A DNA stretch of 64,000 nucleotides from Betaproteobacteria bacterium (GTDB lineage: Bacteria; Pseudomonadota; Gammaproteobacteria; Burkholderiales; Usitatibacteraceae): contig JADJEZ010000006.1 in assembly GCA_016708825.1 (NCBI GenBank), positions 1 to 64,000 of the forward strand, read 5' to 3'. Numbering within the stretch: the first letter of the stretch is position 1; each line of letters starts with the position of its first letter. Under the pieces are notes generated by a model. The model was not told the origin of the DNA. It made no database searches and was given only the letters and a program-made list of their open reading frames with translations. Positions 51,954 through 60,545 of the stretch are shown in pieces. The position numbers and the translations under genes were made by a program.

Positions 51954-53531
51954 ATGCACGCTTCCACCGTCGTTCGCGCGGCGACCGTCGCCGTCGCGCT
52001 CGCCTTCGGTACCGCCGCCGACGCCAAGACCCTGCGCTGGTCCAGCCAGGGCGACATTCTCACCATGGATCCGCACGCGCAGAACGAGGGCCTGAACAAC
52101 ACCGTCTCCGACCACATCTACGAGCCCCTCGTCACGCGCGGCAAGGACCTGAAGATCGAGGCCTGCCTCGCCACGCAGTGGAAGGCGATCAGCCCGACGA
52201 CGATGCAGTTCAAGCTGCGCCCGAACGTGAAGTTCCACGACGGCTCGCCCTTCACGGCCGACGACGTCGTGTTCTCCGTGGAGCGCGCCCTCGCCCCCAC
52301 GTCCAACTTCTCGCCTTACATGCAGGGCATCACCGGCGCGAAGAAGGTCGACGACATGACGGTCGAGATCTCCACCAAGGGCCCCAACCCCGTCCTCCTG
52401 CCGCAGTTGACCGAGGTGCGCATGATGAGCCGGGCCTGGGCCAACAAGCACAACGTGCAGCGCCCCCAGGACTTCAAGAACAAGGAGGAGACCTTCGCCG
52501 CCCGCAACGCCAACGGCACGGGCCCCTTCGTGCTGAAGAGCCGCGAGGCCGACGTGAAGACGGTGCTGGTGCTCAACTCCAACTGGTGGGGCAAGCTCGA
52601 GGGCAACGTGAACGAGATCGTCTACCAGCCGATCAAGCAGGACGGCACGCGGCTCGCCGCACTGCTGTCCGGCGAGGTGGATTTCGTCCTCGACCCGCCC
52701 CCCCAGGACATCCCGCGCCTGAAGAAGGACGCGAAGATCAAGGTAGTCGAGGGCAACGAGAACCGCACCATCTTCCTCGGCCTCGACCAGTGGCGCGACG
52801 AACTGCTCTACTCCACCGTCAAGGGCAAGAACCCCTTCAAGGACAAGCGCGTGCGCGAGGCCTTCCAGCTCGCCATCGACCTGAACGCGTTGAAGACCCA
52901 GGTGATGCGCGGGCTCTCGAACCCCACCGCCGTCATGTTCGCCCCGCAGGTCGCCGGCTACGACAAGGCGCTCGACACGGTGGTGAAGCCCGACCGCGCG
53001 CGCGCGAAGAAGCTCATGGCCGAGGCCGGCTACCCGAAGGGCTTCGAGATCACCCTCGACTGCCCCAACAACCGCTACATCAACGACGAGAAGCTCTGCC
53101 AGGCGATCGCCGCCATGCTCGCGCAGATCGACGTGAAGGTGCGCCTGAACGCCATGCCGCGCGCGACCTACTTCCCGAAGATCCAGAAGTTCGACACCAG
53201 CCTCTACATGCTCGGCTGGGGCGTGCCGACCTTCGATTCCCTCTACGCGCTGCAGAGCCTGCTGCACACCGTGGGCCAGGGCGGGGACGGCAACTTCAAC
53301 CTCGGCAAGTACTCGAACGCAAAGGTCGACGCGACCATCGACGCGCTCAAGACCGAGACCGACCTGAAGAAGCGCGCCGCGCTCACCAGGGAGGCGCTCT
53401 CGATCCACAAGGCGGACGTGGGCCACATCCCGCTGCACCACCAGGTGATCCCGTGGGCCATGCGCTCCGGCGTGAGCGTCGTGCACCGGGCGGACAACCG
53501 CCTCTCCGTGAAATGGGTGAAGATCAACTGA
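51954..53531 (+). CDS. peptide-type ABC substrate-binding protein (third copy)
   Basis: 525 residues with a signal peptide (cleaved near residue 24, ADAKT). Close relative of the genes at 37,379 and 38,953: KTLRWSSQGDILTMDPHAQNE, FTADDVVFSVERAL, CPNNRYINDEKLCQA. It lies before the permease and ATPase genes, so it is a natural partner of that transporter. A GC-rich hairpin follows its stop. About 220 bp upstream separate it from the minus-strand lipoprotein gene and should hold the promoter. Confidence 0.88.
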   Translation: MHASTVVRAATVAVALAFGTAADAKTLRWSSQGDILTMDPHAQNEGLNNTVSDHIYEPLVTRGKDLKIEACLATQWKAISPTTMQFKLRPNVKFHDGSPFTADDVVFSVERALAPTSNFSPYMQGITGAKKVDDMTVEISTKGPNPVLLPQLTEVRMMSRAWANKHNVQRPQDFKNKEETFAARNANGTGPFVLKSREADVKTVLVLNSNWWGKLEGNVNEIVYQPIKQDGTRLAALLSGEVDFVLDPPPQDIPRLKKDAKIKVVEGNENRTIFLGLDQWRDELLYSTVKGKNPFKDKRVREAFQLAIDLNALKTQVMRGLSNPTAVMFAPQVAGYDKALDTVVKPDRARAKKLMAEAGYPKGFEITLDCPNNRYINDEKLCQAIAAMLAQIDVKVRLNAMPRATYFPKIQKFDTSLYMLGWGVPTFDSLYALQSLLHTVGQGGDGNFNLGKYSNAKVDATIDALKTETDLKKRAALTREALSIHKADVGHIPLHHQVIPWAMRSGVSVVHRADNRLSVKWVKIN

Positions 53532-53556
53532 GCGCCTGAACCCTGAAAGCCCCTCC

Positions 53557-53580
53557 CGGCCCCGCCTCGCGCGGGGCCGG
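53557..53580 (+). terminator. GC-rich hairpin between two binding-protein genes
   Basis: CCGGCCCCG and CGGGGCCGG pair around CCTCGCG. It has no T run, so it may stabilise the upstream message or only partly terminate it. Confidence 0.5.
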
Positions 53581-53587
53581 CTGCGTT

Positions 53588-55180
53588 ATGCTCCCCCCCA
53601 TGCACTTGCCGCGCGCCCTTCTCCTTCTCGCCGTCCTCGCCTGCGTGCCGTTCGCCTCCGGCGCGAAGACGCTGCGCTACGCGAGCCAGGACGACCCCCA
53701 GACCCTCGACCCGCACTCGGCGAACCTGCTCGCGACCTCGCGGCTCACGGGCAACGTCTACGAGCCCCTGGTGTGGCGCGACAAGGAATGGAAGGTGATC
53801 CCGTGGCTCGCGACCTCGTGGACCCAGCCGAGCGAAAAGCTCTGGCGCTTCAAGCTGCGCGAGGGTGTGCGCTTCCACGACGGAAGCCTCCTCACCGCCG
53901 ACGACGTGGTCTTCTCCGTGGCGCGGGCACTGTCGCCCACCTCGCAGCTCAAGGTCTCGCTCCAGGGCGTGGAGAAGGCAGTGAAGGTCGACGCGCGCAC
54001 CGTGGATTTCCTGATGGCGAAGCCCAACCCGGTGCTGCTCTCGCACATGACCAACTTCCGGATCATGAGCAAGGCCTGGTCGGAGAAGAACGGCGCGGCC
54101 CGCCCGCAGGACTACACGGCCAAGGAGGACACCTACGCCGCCCGCCACGCCAACGGCACGGGCGCCTTCCAGGTGAAGGAGCGGCAGACCGACGTGAAGA
54201 CGGTGCTCGTCGCCCACAAGGACTGGTGGGGCCACGCCGCGGGCATGAACGAGGGGAACCTGACCGAGATCGTGATGCGCCCCATCAAGTCCAACGCCAC
54301 GCGGCTCGCGGCACTGCTCTCGGGGGAAGTCGACTTCGTGCTCGACCCGCCCACGCAGGACGTGGCGCGGCTGCGCGCCGACCCGAGCGTGAAGGTGGTC
54401 GAGGGTGGGGAGCTGCGCGTGCAGTACATCGCCTTCGACGTTTTCCGCGACGATCTCCTCTACGGCAAGGCCGGCGGGAAGAACCCGTTCAAGGACCTGC
54501 GCGTGCGCCAGGCCGTCGCCCACGCGATCGACGCGGAGGCGATCCGCGCCAAGGTGATGCGCGGCTTCTCGCGTCCCGCCGGGACGATCCTCACGCCGGG
54601 CGTCCAGGGTTACTCGCCCGATGCCGACAAGCCCGTGGCCTACGACCGGGAGAAGGCGAAGCGGCTCCTCGCCGAAGCGGGCTACCCGGACGGCTTCGAG
54701 GTGACGCTCGACGCGGGCAACATCCAGCCCGCCTCCGACATCGCCCAGGCGGTCGCCGTGATGCTCGCGCAGGTGGGCATCCGGACGCGCCCCAACATCA
54801 TCCCGCAGTCGAACTATTTCCCGAAGATCGAGAAGTACGACACGAGCTTCTACGTGCTCTCCTGGGGCGGGGGCGTCACCGCCGACGCGCTCTACACGCT
54901 GCAGGCGCTCCTGCACACGGCCAACAGGAAGGGCGAGGGCGACTTCAACATGGGCCGCTGGACGAACGCGCGCATGGACGAGTTGATCCAGCAGCTGCAG
55001 TCCGAGCGCGACCCGGCGAAGCGTGCCGCGGCCGCGCGCGAAGCACTCCTGATTGCGGGTCGGGAGCTGCCCCTCGTCGCCATCCACCAGCCGCTCATCC
55101 CCTGGGCCATGCGCAAGAACGTGTCGGCGTGGTTCTCGCCGGTGAACACCGTGTACTTCTACCGCGTCCGGGTGGACTGA
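53588..55180 (+). CDS. peptide-type ABC substrate-binding protein (fourth copy)
   Basis: 530 residues from ATG 53588 (a second in-frame ATG is at 53600). Signal peptide ends near residue 24 (SGAKT). KTLRYASQDDPQTLDPHSAN, LTADDVVFSVARAL, LLAEAGYPDGFEVTL are the usual SBP_bac_5 patterns. It is more diverged than the other three copies; the CPNNRY segment is replaced (DAGNIQPASD). Its stop is 1 bp before the permease start, so it belongs to the transport operon. Confidence 0.88.
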   Translation: MLPPMHLPRALLLLAVLACVPFASGAKTLRYASQDDPQTLDPHSANLLATSRLTGNVYEPLVWRDKEWKVIPWLATSWTQPSEKLWRFKLREGVRFHDGSLLTADDVVFSVARALSPTSQLKVSLQGVEKAVKVDARTVDFLMAKPNPVLLSHMTNFRIMSKAWSEKNGAARPQDYTAKEDTYAARHANGTGAFQVKERQTDVKTVLVAHKDWWGHAAGMNEGNLTEIVMRPIKSNATRLAALLSGEVDFVLDPPTQDVARLRADPSVKVVEGGELRVQYIAFDVFRDDLLYGKAGGKNPFKDLRVRQAVAHAIDAEAIRAKVMRGFSRPAGTILTPGVQGYSPDADKPVAYDREKAKRLLAEAGYPDGFEVTLDAGNIQPASDIAQAVAVMLAQVGIRTRPNIIPQSNYFPKIEKYDTSFYVLSWGGGVTADALYTLQALLHTANRKGEGDFNMGRWTNARMDELIQQLQSERDPAKRAAAAREALLIAGRELPLVAIHQPLIPWAMRKNVSAWFSPVNTVYFYRVRVD

Positions 55181-55181
55181 A

Positions 55182-56168
55182 GTGATCGCCTTCGTCATCC
55201 GGCGGCTGCTGCAGGGCGTCCTCGTGATGCTGGTGGTCGGCTTCATCGCCTTCTCGCTCTTCAACTTCGTGGGCGACCCGGTCTCGCTCATGCTGCCGCC
55301 GGAGGCGACCCAGGCCGACCGCCAGGCGATGCGCGAGAACCTCGGGCTCGACCGGCCGTTCTACGTGCAGTTCGCCACCTTCATCGGCAACGCCGTGCAG
55401 GGCAACTTCGGCATCTCGCTCCGGCTCGGGCGCCCGGTCTCCGCGCTCCTGGTCGAGCGCATGCCCGCCACCCTCGAGCTCGCCTTCGTCGCCGCGTCGC
55501 TGGCACTCCTCGTGGGCATCCCGCTGGGCGTGTACACGGGGCTGAACCGCAACGCGTGGCTGTCGCGCTTCTTCCTCGCCGCCTCGCTCATCGGCGTGTC
55601 GCTGCCCACCTTCCTCATCGGCATCTTCCTGATCCTCATCTTCGCCGTGTGGCTGGGGTGGCTGCCCTCGTTCGGGCGCGGCGACACGATGATGGTGGGC
55701 GGGTGGTCCACGGGGTTCCTGAGCACTTCCGGGCTGCGCGCGCTGATCCTGCCGTCCATCACCCTCGGGCTCTTCCAGCTCACGCTCATCATGCGGCTGG
55801 TGCGCAGCGAGATGCTCGAGGTGCTGCGCACCGACTACATCAAGTTCGCGCGCGCGCGCGGCCTCACCAACCGGGCGGTGAACTTCGGGCACGCGCTGAA
55901 GAACACGCTGGTGCCGGTGATCACCATCACCGGCCTGCAGCTGGGCGCGATCATCGCCTTCGCGATCATCACCGAGACCGTGTTCCAGTGGCCGGGCATG
56001 GGGCTCCTTTTCATCCAGGCGGTGCAGTTCGCCGACATCCCGGTGATGGCCGCGTACCTCTGCCTCATCGGCTTCATCTTCGTCGTGATCAACCTCGTCG
56101 TGGACATGCTCTACTACTTCGTGGACCCCCGGCTTCGCATCGACGGCACGGCCGCGGGGGGGCACTGA
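55182..56168 (+). CDS. peptide ABC transporter permease, DppB-type
   Basis: 328 residues from the GTG at 55182; six membrane helices. FVIRRLLQGVLVMLVVGFIAFSLF is the conserved N-terminal helix, DYIKFARARGLTNRAV holds the EAA-type coupling loop and EVQW-like ETVFQWPGMG follows. Inner-membrane partner of the next gene, with which it overlaps by 1 bp. Confidence 0.92.
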   Translation: MIAFVIRRLLQGVLVMLVVGFIAFSLFNFVGDPVSLMLPPEATQADRQAMRENLGLDRPFYVQFATFIGNAVQGNFGISLRLGRPVSALLVERMPATLELAFVAASLALLVGIPLGVYTGLNRNAWLSRFFLAASLIGVSLPTFLIGIFLILIFAVWLGWLPSFGRGDTMMVGGWSTGFLSTSGLRALILPSITLGLFQLTLIMRLVRSEMLEVLRTDYIKFARARGLTNRAVNFGHALKNTLVPVITITGLQLGAIIAFAIITETVFQWPGMGLLFIQAVQFADIPVMAAYLCLIGFIFVVINLVVDMLYYFVDPRLRIDGTAAGGH

Positions 56169-57079
56169 TGGACGCGCTGCGCCGCTTCTTCGACGGCGAC
56201 GTCTTCTACAGCTTCCGGCGCTCCCCGCTCACGATCGTGGCGGCCGTGGTCACGCTCGTGTGCGTGGTCTCCGCGGTGTTCGCCGGCTGGGTCGCACCGC
56301 ACAACCCCTTCGACCTGAAGACCCTGAACCTGCTGGATGCGTTCACGCCCCCGGCGTGGACCGAGCGCGGCAACCCGGCCTTCCTCCTGGGAACCGACGA
56401 CCAGGGCCGCGACGTCCTCTCCGCCATCATGTACGGCTCGCGGGTCTCGCTCATGGTCGGCTTCTTCGCCGTGATCCTCGCGATGGTGATCGGCATCGCG
56501 CTGGGCCTCATCTCCGGCTACGTGGGCGGCAAGGTCGATGCCTTCATCATGCGCGTGGCCGACGTGCAGCTCTCCTTCCCGGCGATCCTCATCGCGCTGC
56601 TGATCGACGGCGTGGCGCGCGCGGCGCTGCCCAAGGAATCCCACGACACGCTGGCGCTCTACGTGCTCGTGCTCGCCATCGCGGCCTCGGGCTGGGTGCA
56701 GTACGCGCGCACGGTGCGCGGCTCCACCCTCGTGGAGCGCAACAAGGAGTACGTGCAGGCCGCGCGCGTGATCGGGCGCCACCCGGTGGCGATCATGTTC
56801 TCCCACGTGCTGCCCAACGTGCTCGGGCCGGTGCTCGTGCTCGCGACGCTGCACATCGCCACCGCCATCATCACGGAGGCCACGCTCTCTTTCCTGGGCG
56901 TGGGCGTGCCGCCGACGCAGCCCTCGCTCGGCACCCTGATCCGCATCGGCAACGACTTCCTGTTCTCCGGGGAATGGTGGATCACCGTCTTCCCCGGCGC
57001 CTGGCTCGTGATCATGGTGCTCGCGATGAACCTCCTGGGCGACTGGCTGCGCGACGCCCTCAACCCGAAACTGCGCTAG
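56168..57079 (+). CDS. peptide ABC transporter permease, DppC-type
   Basis: 303 residues; about six helices. FLLGTDDQGRDVLSAIMYGSRVSL is the hallmark of DppC/OppC proteins. VVERNKEYVQAARVIGRHP contains the coupling loop and ATLSFLGVGVPPTQPSLG follows. Forms the channel with the DppB-type subunit. 11 bp before the small secreted protein gene. Confidence 0.92.
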   Translation: MDALRRFFDGDVFYSFRRSPLTIVAAVVTLVCVVSAVFAGWVAPHNPFDLKTLNLLDAFTPPAWTERGNPAFLLGTDDQGRDVLSAIMYGSRVSLMVGFFAVILAMVIGIALGLISGYVGGKVDAFIMRVADVQLSFPAILIALLIDGVARAALPKESHDTLALYVLVLAIAASGWVQYARTVRGSTLVERNKEYVQAARVIGRHPVAIMFSHVLPNVLGPVLVLATLHIATAIITEATLSFLGVGVPPTQPSLGTLIRIGNDFLFSGEWWITVFPGAWLVIMVLAMNLLGDWLRDALNPKLR

Positions 57080-57090
57080 CGGAGGATTCC

Positions 57091-57492
57091 ATGAAGCCGC
57101 TGATTGCCTTGATCCTCGCCCTCGCCCCGGCAGCCGCCGCCGCGGGGCCTTTCGACCAGCCCTGGGCGATCGTCGCGAGCGATGCGGCGCCCTCGGGGGA
57201 TGCGAACCTGCGCCCCGTGACCGTCAGCCGCGTCGACGGCGAGAGCGCCTCGCGCAACCGCGCGATCGTCGCACCCGGCAGGCGCATGGTCACGGTGGGC
57301 CTGCCGCCGGGCAAGGGCTTCAGCGTCGGCACGCAGGAGACCTTCGAACTCGACGCGAGCCCCTGCATGCGCTACCACCTGGCCGCGAAGCTCGACGTGT
57401 CCGCGGGCGAGCGATGGAAGGCGGTCGTGCGCTCCTCGGAGACCATCGGCGAATGCCTGGCGAAGTTCAAGGGCGGGACCACGCCCCGGTGA
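57091..57492 (+). CDS. small secreted protein within the ABC operon
   Basis: 133 residues with a signal peptide (cleaved near residue 18, AAAAG). Beta-rich mature part with two Cys (PCMRYHLAAK and GECLAKF). Family not recognised. It lies between permease and ATPase genes, has a GGAGGA ribosome site and overlaps the RidA gene by 4 bp (GTGA). Its steady place in the operon suggests a link to the transport, but this is guesswork. Confidence 0.65.
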   Translation: MKPLIALILALAPAAAAAGPFDQPWAIVASDAAPSGDANLRPVTVSRVDGESASRNRAIVAPGRRMVTVGLPPGKGFSVGTQETFELDASPCMRYHLAAKLDVSAGERWKAVVRSSETIGECLAKFKGGTTPR

Positions 57493-57902
57493 GCGCCGAA
57501 AAGCGGCAGAACTTCGCGAGCGGCACCCCGTGGGAGCCCGTGGTGGGCTATTCGCGCGCGGTGCGCTGCGGCCCGCACGTGTGGGTGGCGGGCACCACGT
57601 CCACCGGGCCCGACGGCCGCCTGGTCGGGGAAGGCGACGTCTACGCCCAGACGGTGCAGACCCTGAACAACATCGCCTTCGCGCTCGCCCGCGCCGGGGC
57701 GACGATGCGCAATGTCGTGCGCACCCGCCTCTACGTGACCGACATCTCCCAGTGGGAGAAGGTCGGAAAGGCCCACGGCGAGGTCTTCGGCGACATCCGC
57801 CCGGCGAGCACGATGGTGGAGGTTCGGGCCCTGGTGGACCCGAAGATGCTCGTGGAGATCGAGGCGGACGCCTACATCGACGCGGGAAAGGCTGCGCGAT
57901 GA
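57489..57902 (+). CDS. RidA family protein
   Basis: 137 residues from the GTG at 57489. RidA (YjgF/YER057c) proteins form trimers and hydrolyse reactive enamines and imines. GTPWEPVVGYSRAVRCGPHVWVAGT is the first strand block, and ARAGATMRNVVRTRLYVTD and RPASTMVEVRALVDPKMLVEIEADA carry the pocket residues, including the Arg and Glu expected for an active deaminase. Overlaps its neighbours on both sides by 4 bp (GTGA, ATGA). It may act on an imported amino compound. Confidence 0.88.
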   Translation: MSAEKRQNFASGTPWEPVVGYSRAVRCGPHVWVAGTTSTGPDGRLVGEGDVYAQTVQTLNNIAFALARAGATMRNVVRTRLYVTDISQWEKVGKAHGEVFGDIRPASTMVEVRALVDPKMLVEIEADAYIDAGKAAR

Positions 57903-58921
57903 GCACTTCCTCCCGGCCGCTCCTCGAGGTGCGCAACCTGCGCGTGGAGTTCAACACGCGCCGCGGGACGCTCACCGCCATCGACGACGTGAGCTTCGAG
58001 ATCGCGCCCGGCGAGGTGCTCGGGCTCGTGGGCGAGTCCGGCGCGGGGAAATCCATCACCGGCACGGCGATCATCGGGCTGCTCGAGCCCCCGGGGCGCG
58101 TCGCCGGCGGGGAGATCCACCTGGACGGCCAGAGAATCGACACCCTGCCGGCCGAGCAGATGCGCCGGATCCGCGGCCGCCAGATCGGCGCGATCTTCCA
58201 GGACCCGCTCACGTCGCTCAATCCCCTCTACACCATCGGCCGCCAGATCACGGAGACGATCCAGACGCACCTGCCGATGAACGCGAGGCAGGCGCGCGAG
58301 CGCGCGGTCGCGCTGCTGAAGGAAGTGGGCATCCCCGCGGCCGAGCGCAGGATCGACCACTATCCGCACCAGTTCTCCGGCGGCATGCGCCAGCGCGTGG
58401 TGATCGCGCTCGCCCTGTGCGCAAACCCGCGCCTCATCATCGCCGACGAGCCCACCACGGCGCTCGACGTCTCGATCCAGGCGCAGATCATCCAGCTCCT
58501 GAAGAAGCTCTGCCGCGACCACGGCACGGCGGTGATGCTGGTCACGCACGACATGGGCGTGATCGCGGAGACGGCGGACCGCGTGGCGGTCATGTACGCG
58601 GGGCGCCTGGCGGAGATCGGCCCGGTGCAGGAAGTGATCCACCATCCGAAGCACCCCTACTCCGTGGGCCTGATGGGTTCGATCCCGGCAATCGGACAGG
58701 AAGTCGAGCGGCTGCCGCAGATCGAGGGCTCTATGCCGCGGCTAGACGCCATTCCGCGCGGATGCGCCTACAACCCGCGCTGCCCGGACGTCTTTGAACG
58801 CTGCCGCACCCAGCGGCCGAACCTGATGCCGGCGGGTGCCACGCGCGCGGCGTGCTGGCTGCATGCCCGTGACGGCGAGGCCTCCCCCGGGAACCGGGCC
58901 GAGGATTCCGCCCATGCCTGA
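57899..58921 (+). CDS. peptide ABC transporter ATPase, DppD-type
   Basis: 340 residues. Walker A GESGAGKSI, signature FSGGMRQRVVIA, Walker B LIIADEPT and the switch His in LVTHDMGV. The C-terminal Cys-rich block (GCAYNPRCPDVFERCRTQ) is the oligopeptide transporter extension that may bind an iron-sulfur cluster. Pairs with the next ATPase, with 8 bp overlap. Confidence 0.93.
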   Translation: MSTSSRPLLEVRNLRVEFNTRRGTLTAIDDVSFEIAPGEVLGLVGESGAGKSITGTAIIGLLEPPGRVAGGEIHLDGQRIDTLPAEQMRRIRGRQIGAIFQDPLTSLNPLYTIGRQITETIQTHLPMNARQARERAVALLKEVGIPAAERRIDHYPHQFSGGMRQRVVIALALCANPRLIIADEPTTALDVSIQAQIIQLLKKLCRDHGTAVMLVTHDMGVIAETADRVAVMYAGRLAEIGPVQEVIHHPKHPYSVGLMGSIPAIGQEVERLPQIEGSMPRLDAIPRGCAYNPRCPDVFERCRTQRPNLMPAGATRAACWLHARDGEASPGNRAEDSAHA

Positions 58922-59942
58922 GTCCGCCGCGGCGACCCGCACGCTCCTCGAGGTGCGCGATCTCGCGCGCGACTTCGACGTCTCGCGCCCGTGGCTGAAC
59001 CGCGTGCTCGAGGGTGCCCCGCGCCAGCTCCTCAAGGCCGTCGACGGCGTCTCCTTCAGCATCCGGCGCGGCGAGACGCTATCGCTGGTCGGGGAGTCGG
59101 GCTGCGGGAAGTCGACCATCGCGCGCCTCATCTGCGGGCTCTACGGGCCCACGCGCGGCTCCATCGTGTTCGACGGCCAGGACATGAGCGAGATCGCCTC
59201 GCGCTCGGACATGCTCACGATGCGCCGGCGCTTCCAGATGATCTTCCAGGATCCGTACGCGAGCCTGAACCCGCGCTGGCGCGTGGGGAAGATCATCGCC
59301 GAGCCCATCCGCCAGCACGGGATCATCCGGGGCGAGGCCGCCATCGCCAAGCGCGTGGGCGAGCTGCTCGAGGACGTGCGCCTCGCCGCGAACGACGCGG
59401 AGAAGTTCCCGCACGAGTTCTCCGGCGGGCAGCGCCAGCGCATCTCGATCGCGCGGGCACTCTCCTCCAATCCAGAGTTCCTCGTGTGCGACGAACCCAC
59501 GAGCGCGCTCGATGTCTCCGTGCAGGCGCAGATCCTGAACCTCATGAAGGACCTGCAGCGCGAGCACGGCCTCACCTACCTCTTCATCTCGCACAACCTC
59601 GCCGTGGTCTCGCACATTTCGGACCGCGTGGGGGTGATGTACCTGGGCCGTATCGTCGAGATCGCGCCCACGCGGACGCTCTTCACGCGGCCGCTGCACC
59701 CCTACACGCAGATGCTCGAGAGCGCGATCCCCGACATCACCATGAGCGGCAAGGAGCGCACGCCGGTCGCCGGCGAGGTGCCCAACCCGCTCGACCCGCC
59801 CACGGGCTGCGCCTTCCACCCGCGCTGCCCCTTCGCCAACGACCGGTGCCGCTCGGAGCGACCGGAGCTGATCGACGTCGGCGACGCGCAGGTGGCCTGC
59901 CACGCCGTCGAGGAGCGGCGGATCCAAACCGGTTTCGATTGA
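58914..59942 (+). CDS. peptide ABC transporter ATPase, DppF-type
   Basis: 342 residues. Walker A GESGCGKST, signature FSGGQRQRISIA, Walker B FLVCDEPT, switch His FISHNLAV, and the terminal Cys block GCAFHPRCPFANDRC. DppF-type by the N-terminal RDLARDFDV and the long loop with ALDVSVQAQILNL. Last gene of the operon. Confidence 0.93.
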   Translation: MPESAAATRTLLEVRDLARDFDVSRPWLNRVLEGAPRQLLKAVDGVSFSIRRGETLSLVGESGCGKSTIARLICGLYGPTRGSIVFDGQDMSEIASRSDMLTMRRRFQMIFQDPYASLNPRWRVGKIIAEPIRQHGIIRGEAAIAKRVGELLEDVRLAANDAEKFPHEFSGGQRQRISIARALSSNPEFLVCDEPTSALDVSVQAQILNLMKDLQREHGLTYLFISHNLAVVSHISDRVGVMYLGRIVEIAPTRTLFTRPLHPYTQMLESAIPDITMSGKERTPVAGEVPNPLDPPTGCAFHPRCPFANDRCRSERPELIDVGDAQVACHAVEERRIQTGFD

Positions 59943-60024
59943 AACATCGGGGCGACGGCTGTCATTGCGGTTTCCGGCCGGCCGGGCGACCATAGCGGGC
60001 AGTACGATACCGGGGTTCCGACCC

Positions 60025-60543
60025 ATGTGCCTTCGCCTGCGAGGTTGCGGTACGACAGGGGACCGTCACCTTGCGGGCCGTTCCGCCGCCGGGGCCGTGC
60101 GCGGCTTCACGATGGTGGAGATCCTCATCGTGCTGGCCATCGTGGCTCTTCTGGCCACCGTCGGCATGGGCGCCTACGGTCGCCACCGGGAAAAGGTGCT
60201 CGTGAGCCAGGCCGTCATCGACATTGGCGCGATCTCCACCGCCATCAAGCTTTTCGAGACGGATGCGCGGGCACTTCCCGCTTCGCTTGGCGAGGTCGGT
60301 TTCGGCAACAAGCTCGATCCCTGGGGCAGGCCCTATCGGTATTTCGACCTCGCATCGAAGAAGGGCAACGGCATGGCCCGCAAGGACAAGAAGCTCGCCC
60401 CGCTCAACTCCGACTTCGACCTCTACAGCACGGGCAAGGACGGGCAGTCGAAGGGGCCGCTCGTCACGCCCGTGAGCCGCGACGACGTGGTCCGGGCGCG
60501 TGACGGGAGGTTCATCGGCCTCGCGAGCGAATTCGACCCCTGA
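60025..60543 (+). CDS. type II secretion/type IV pilus-like pseudopilin (GspG-like)
   Basis: 172 residues from ATG 60025. The prepilin cut site and helix are RGFTMVEILIVLAIVALLATVGM with Glu at +5, after a long basic leader of about 30 residues. The C-terminal part (LDPWGRPYRYFDL, DLYSTGKDG) is the GspG calcium-binding-type domain, with Asp residues at the right places. No other secretion genes are nearby. The long leader is unusual, so a shorter start cannot be excluded. Confidence 0.8.
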   Translation: MCLRLRGCGTTGDRHLAGRSAAGAVRGFTMVEILIVLAIVALLATVGMGAYGRHREKVLVSQAVIDIGAISTAIKLFETDARALPASLGEVGFGNKLDPWGRPYRYFDLASKKGNGMARKDKKLAPLNSDFDLYSTGKDGQSKGPLVTPVSRDDVVRARDGRFIGLASEFDP

Positions 60544-60545
60544 CC

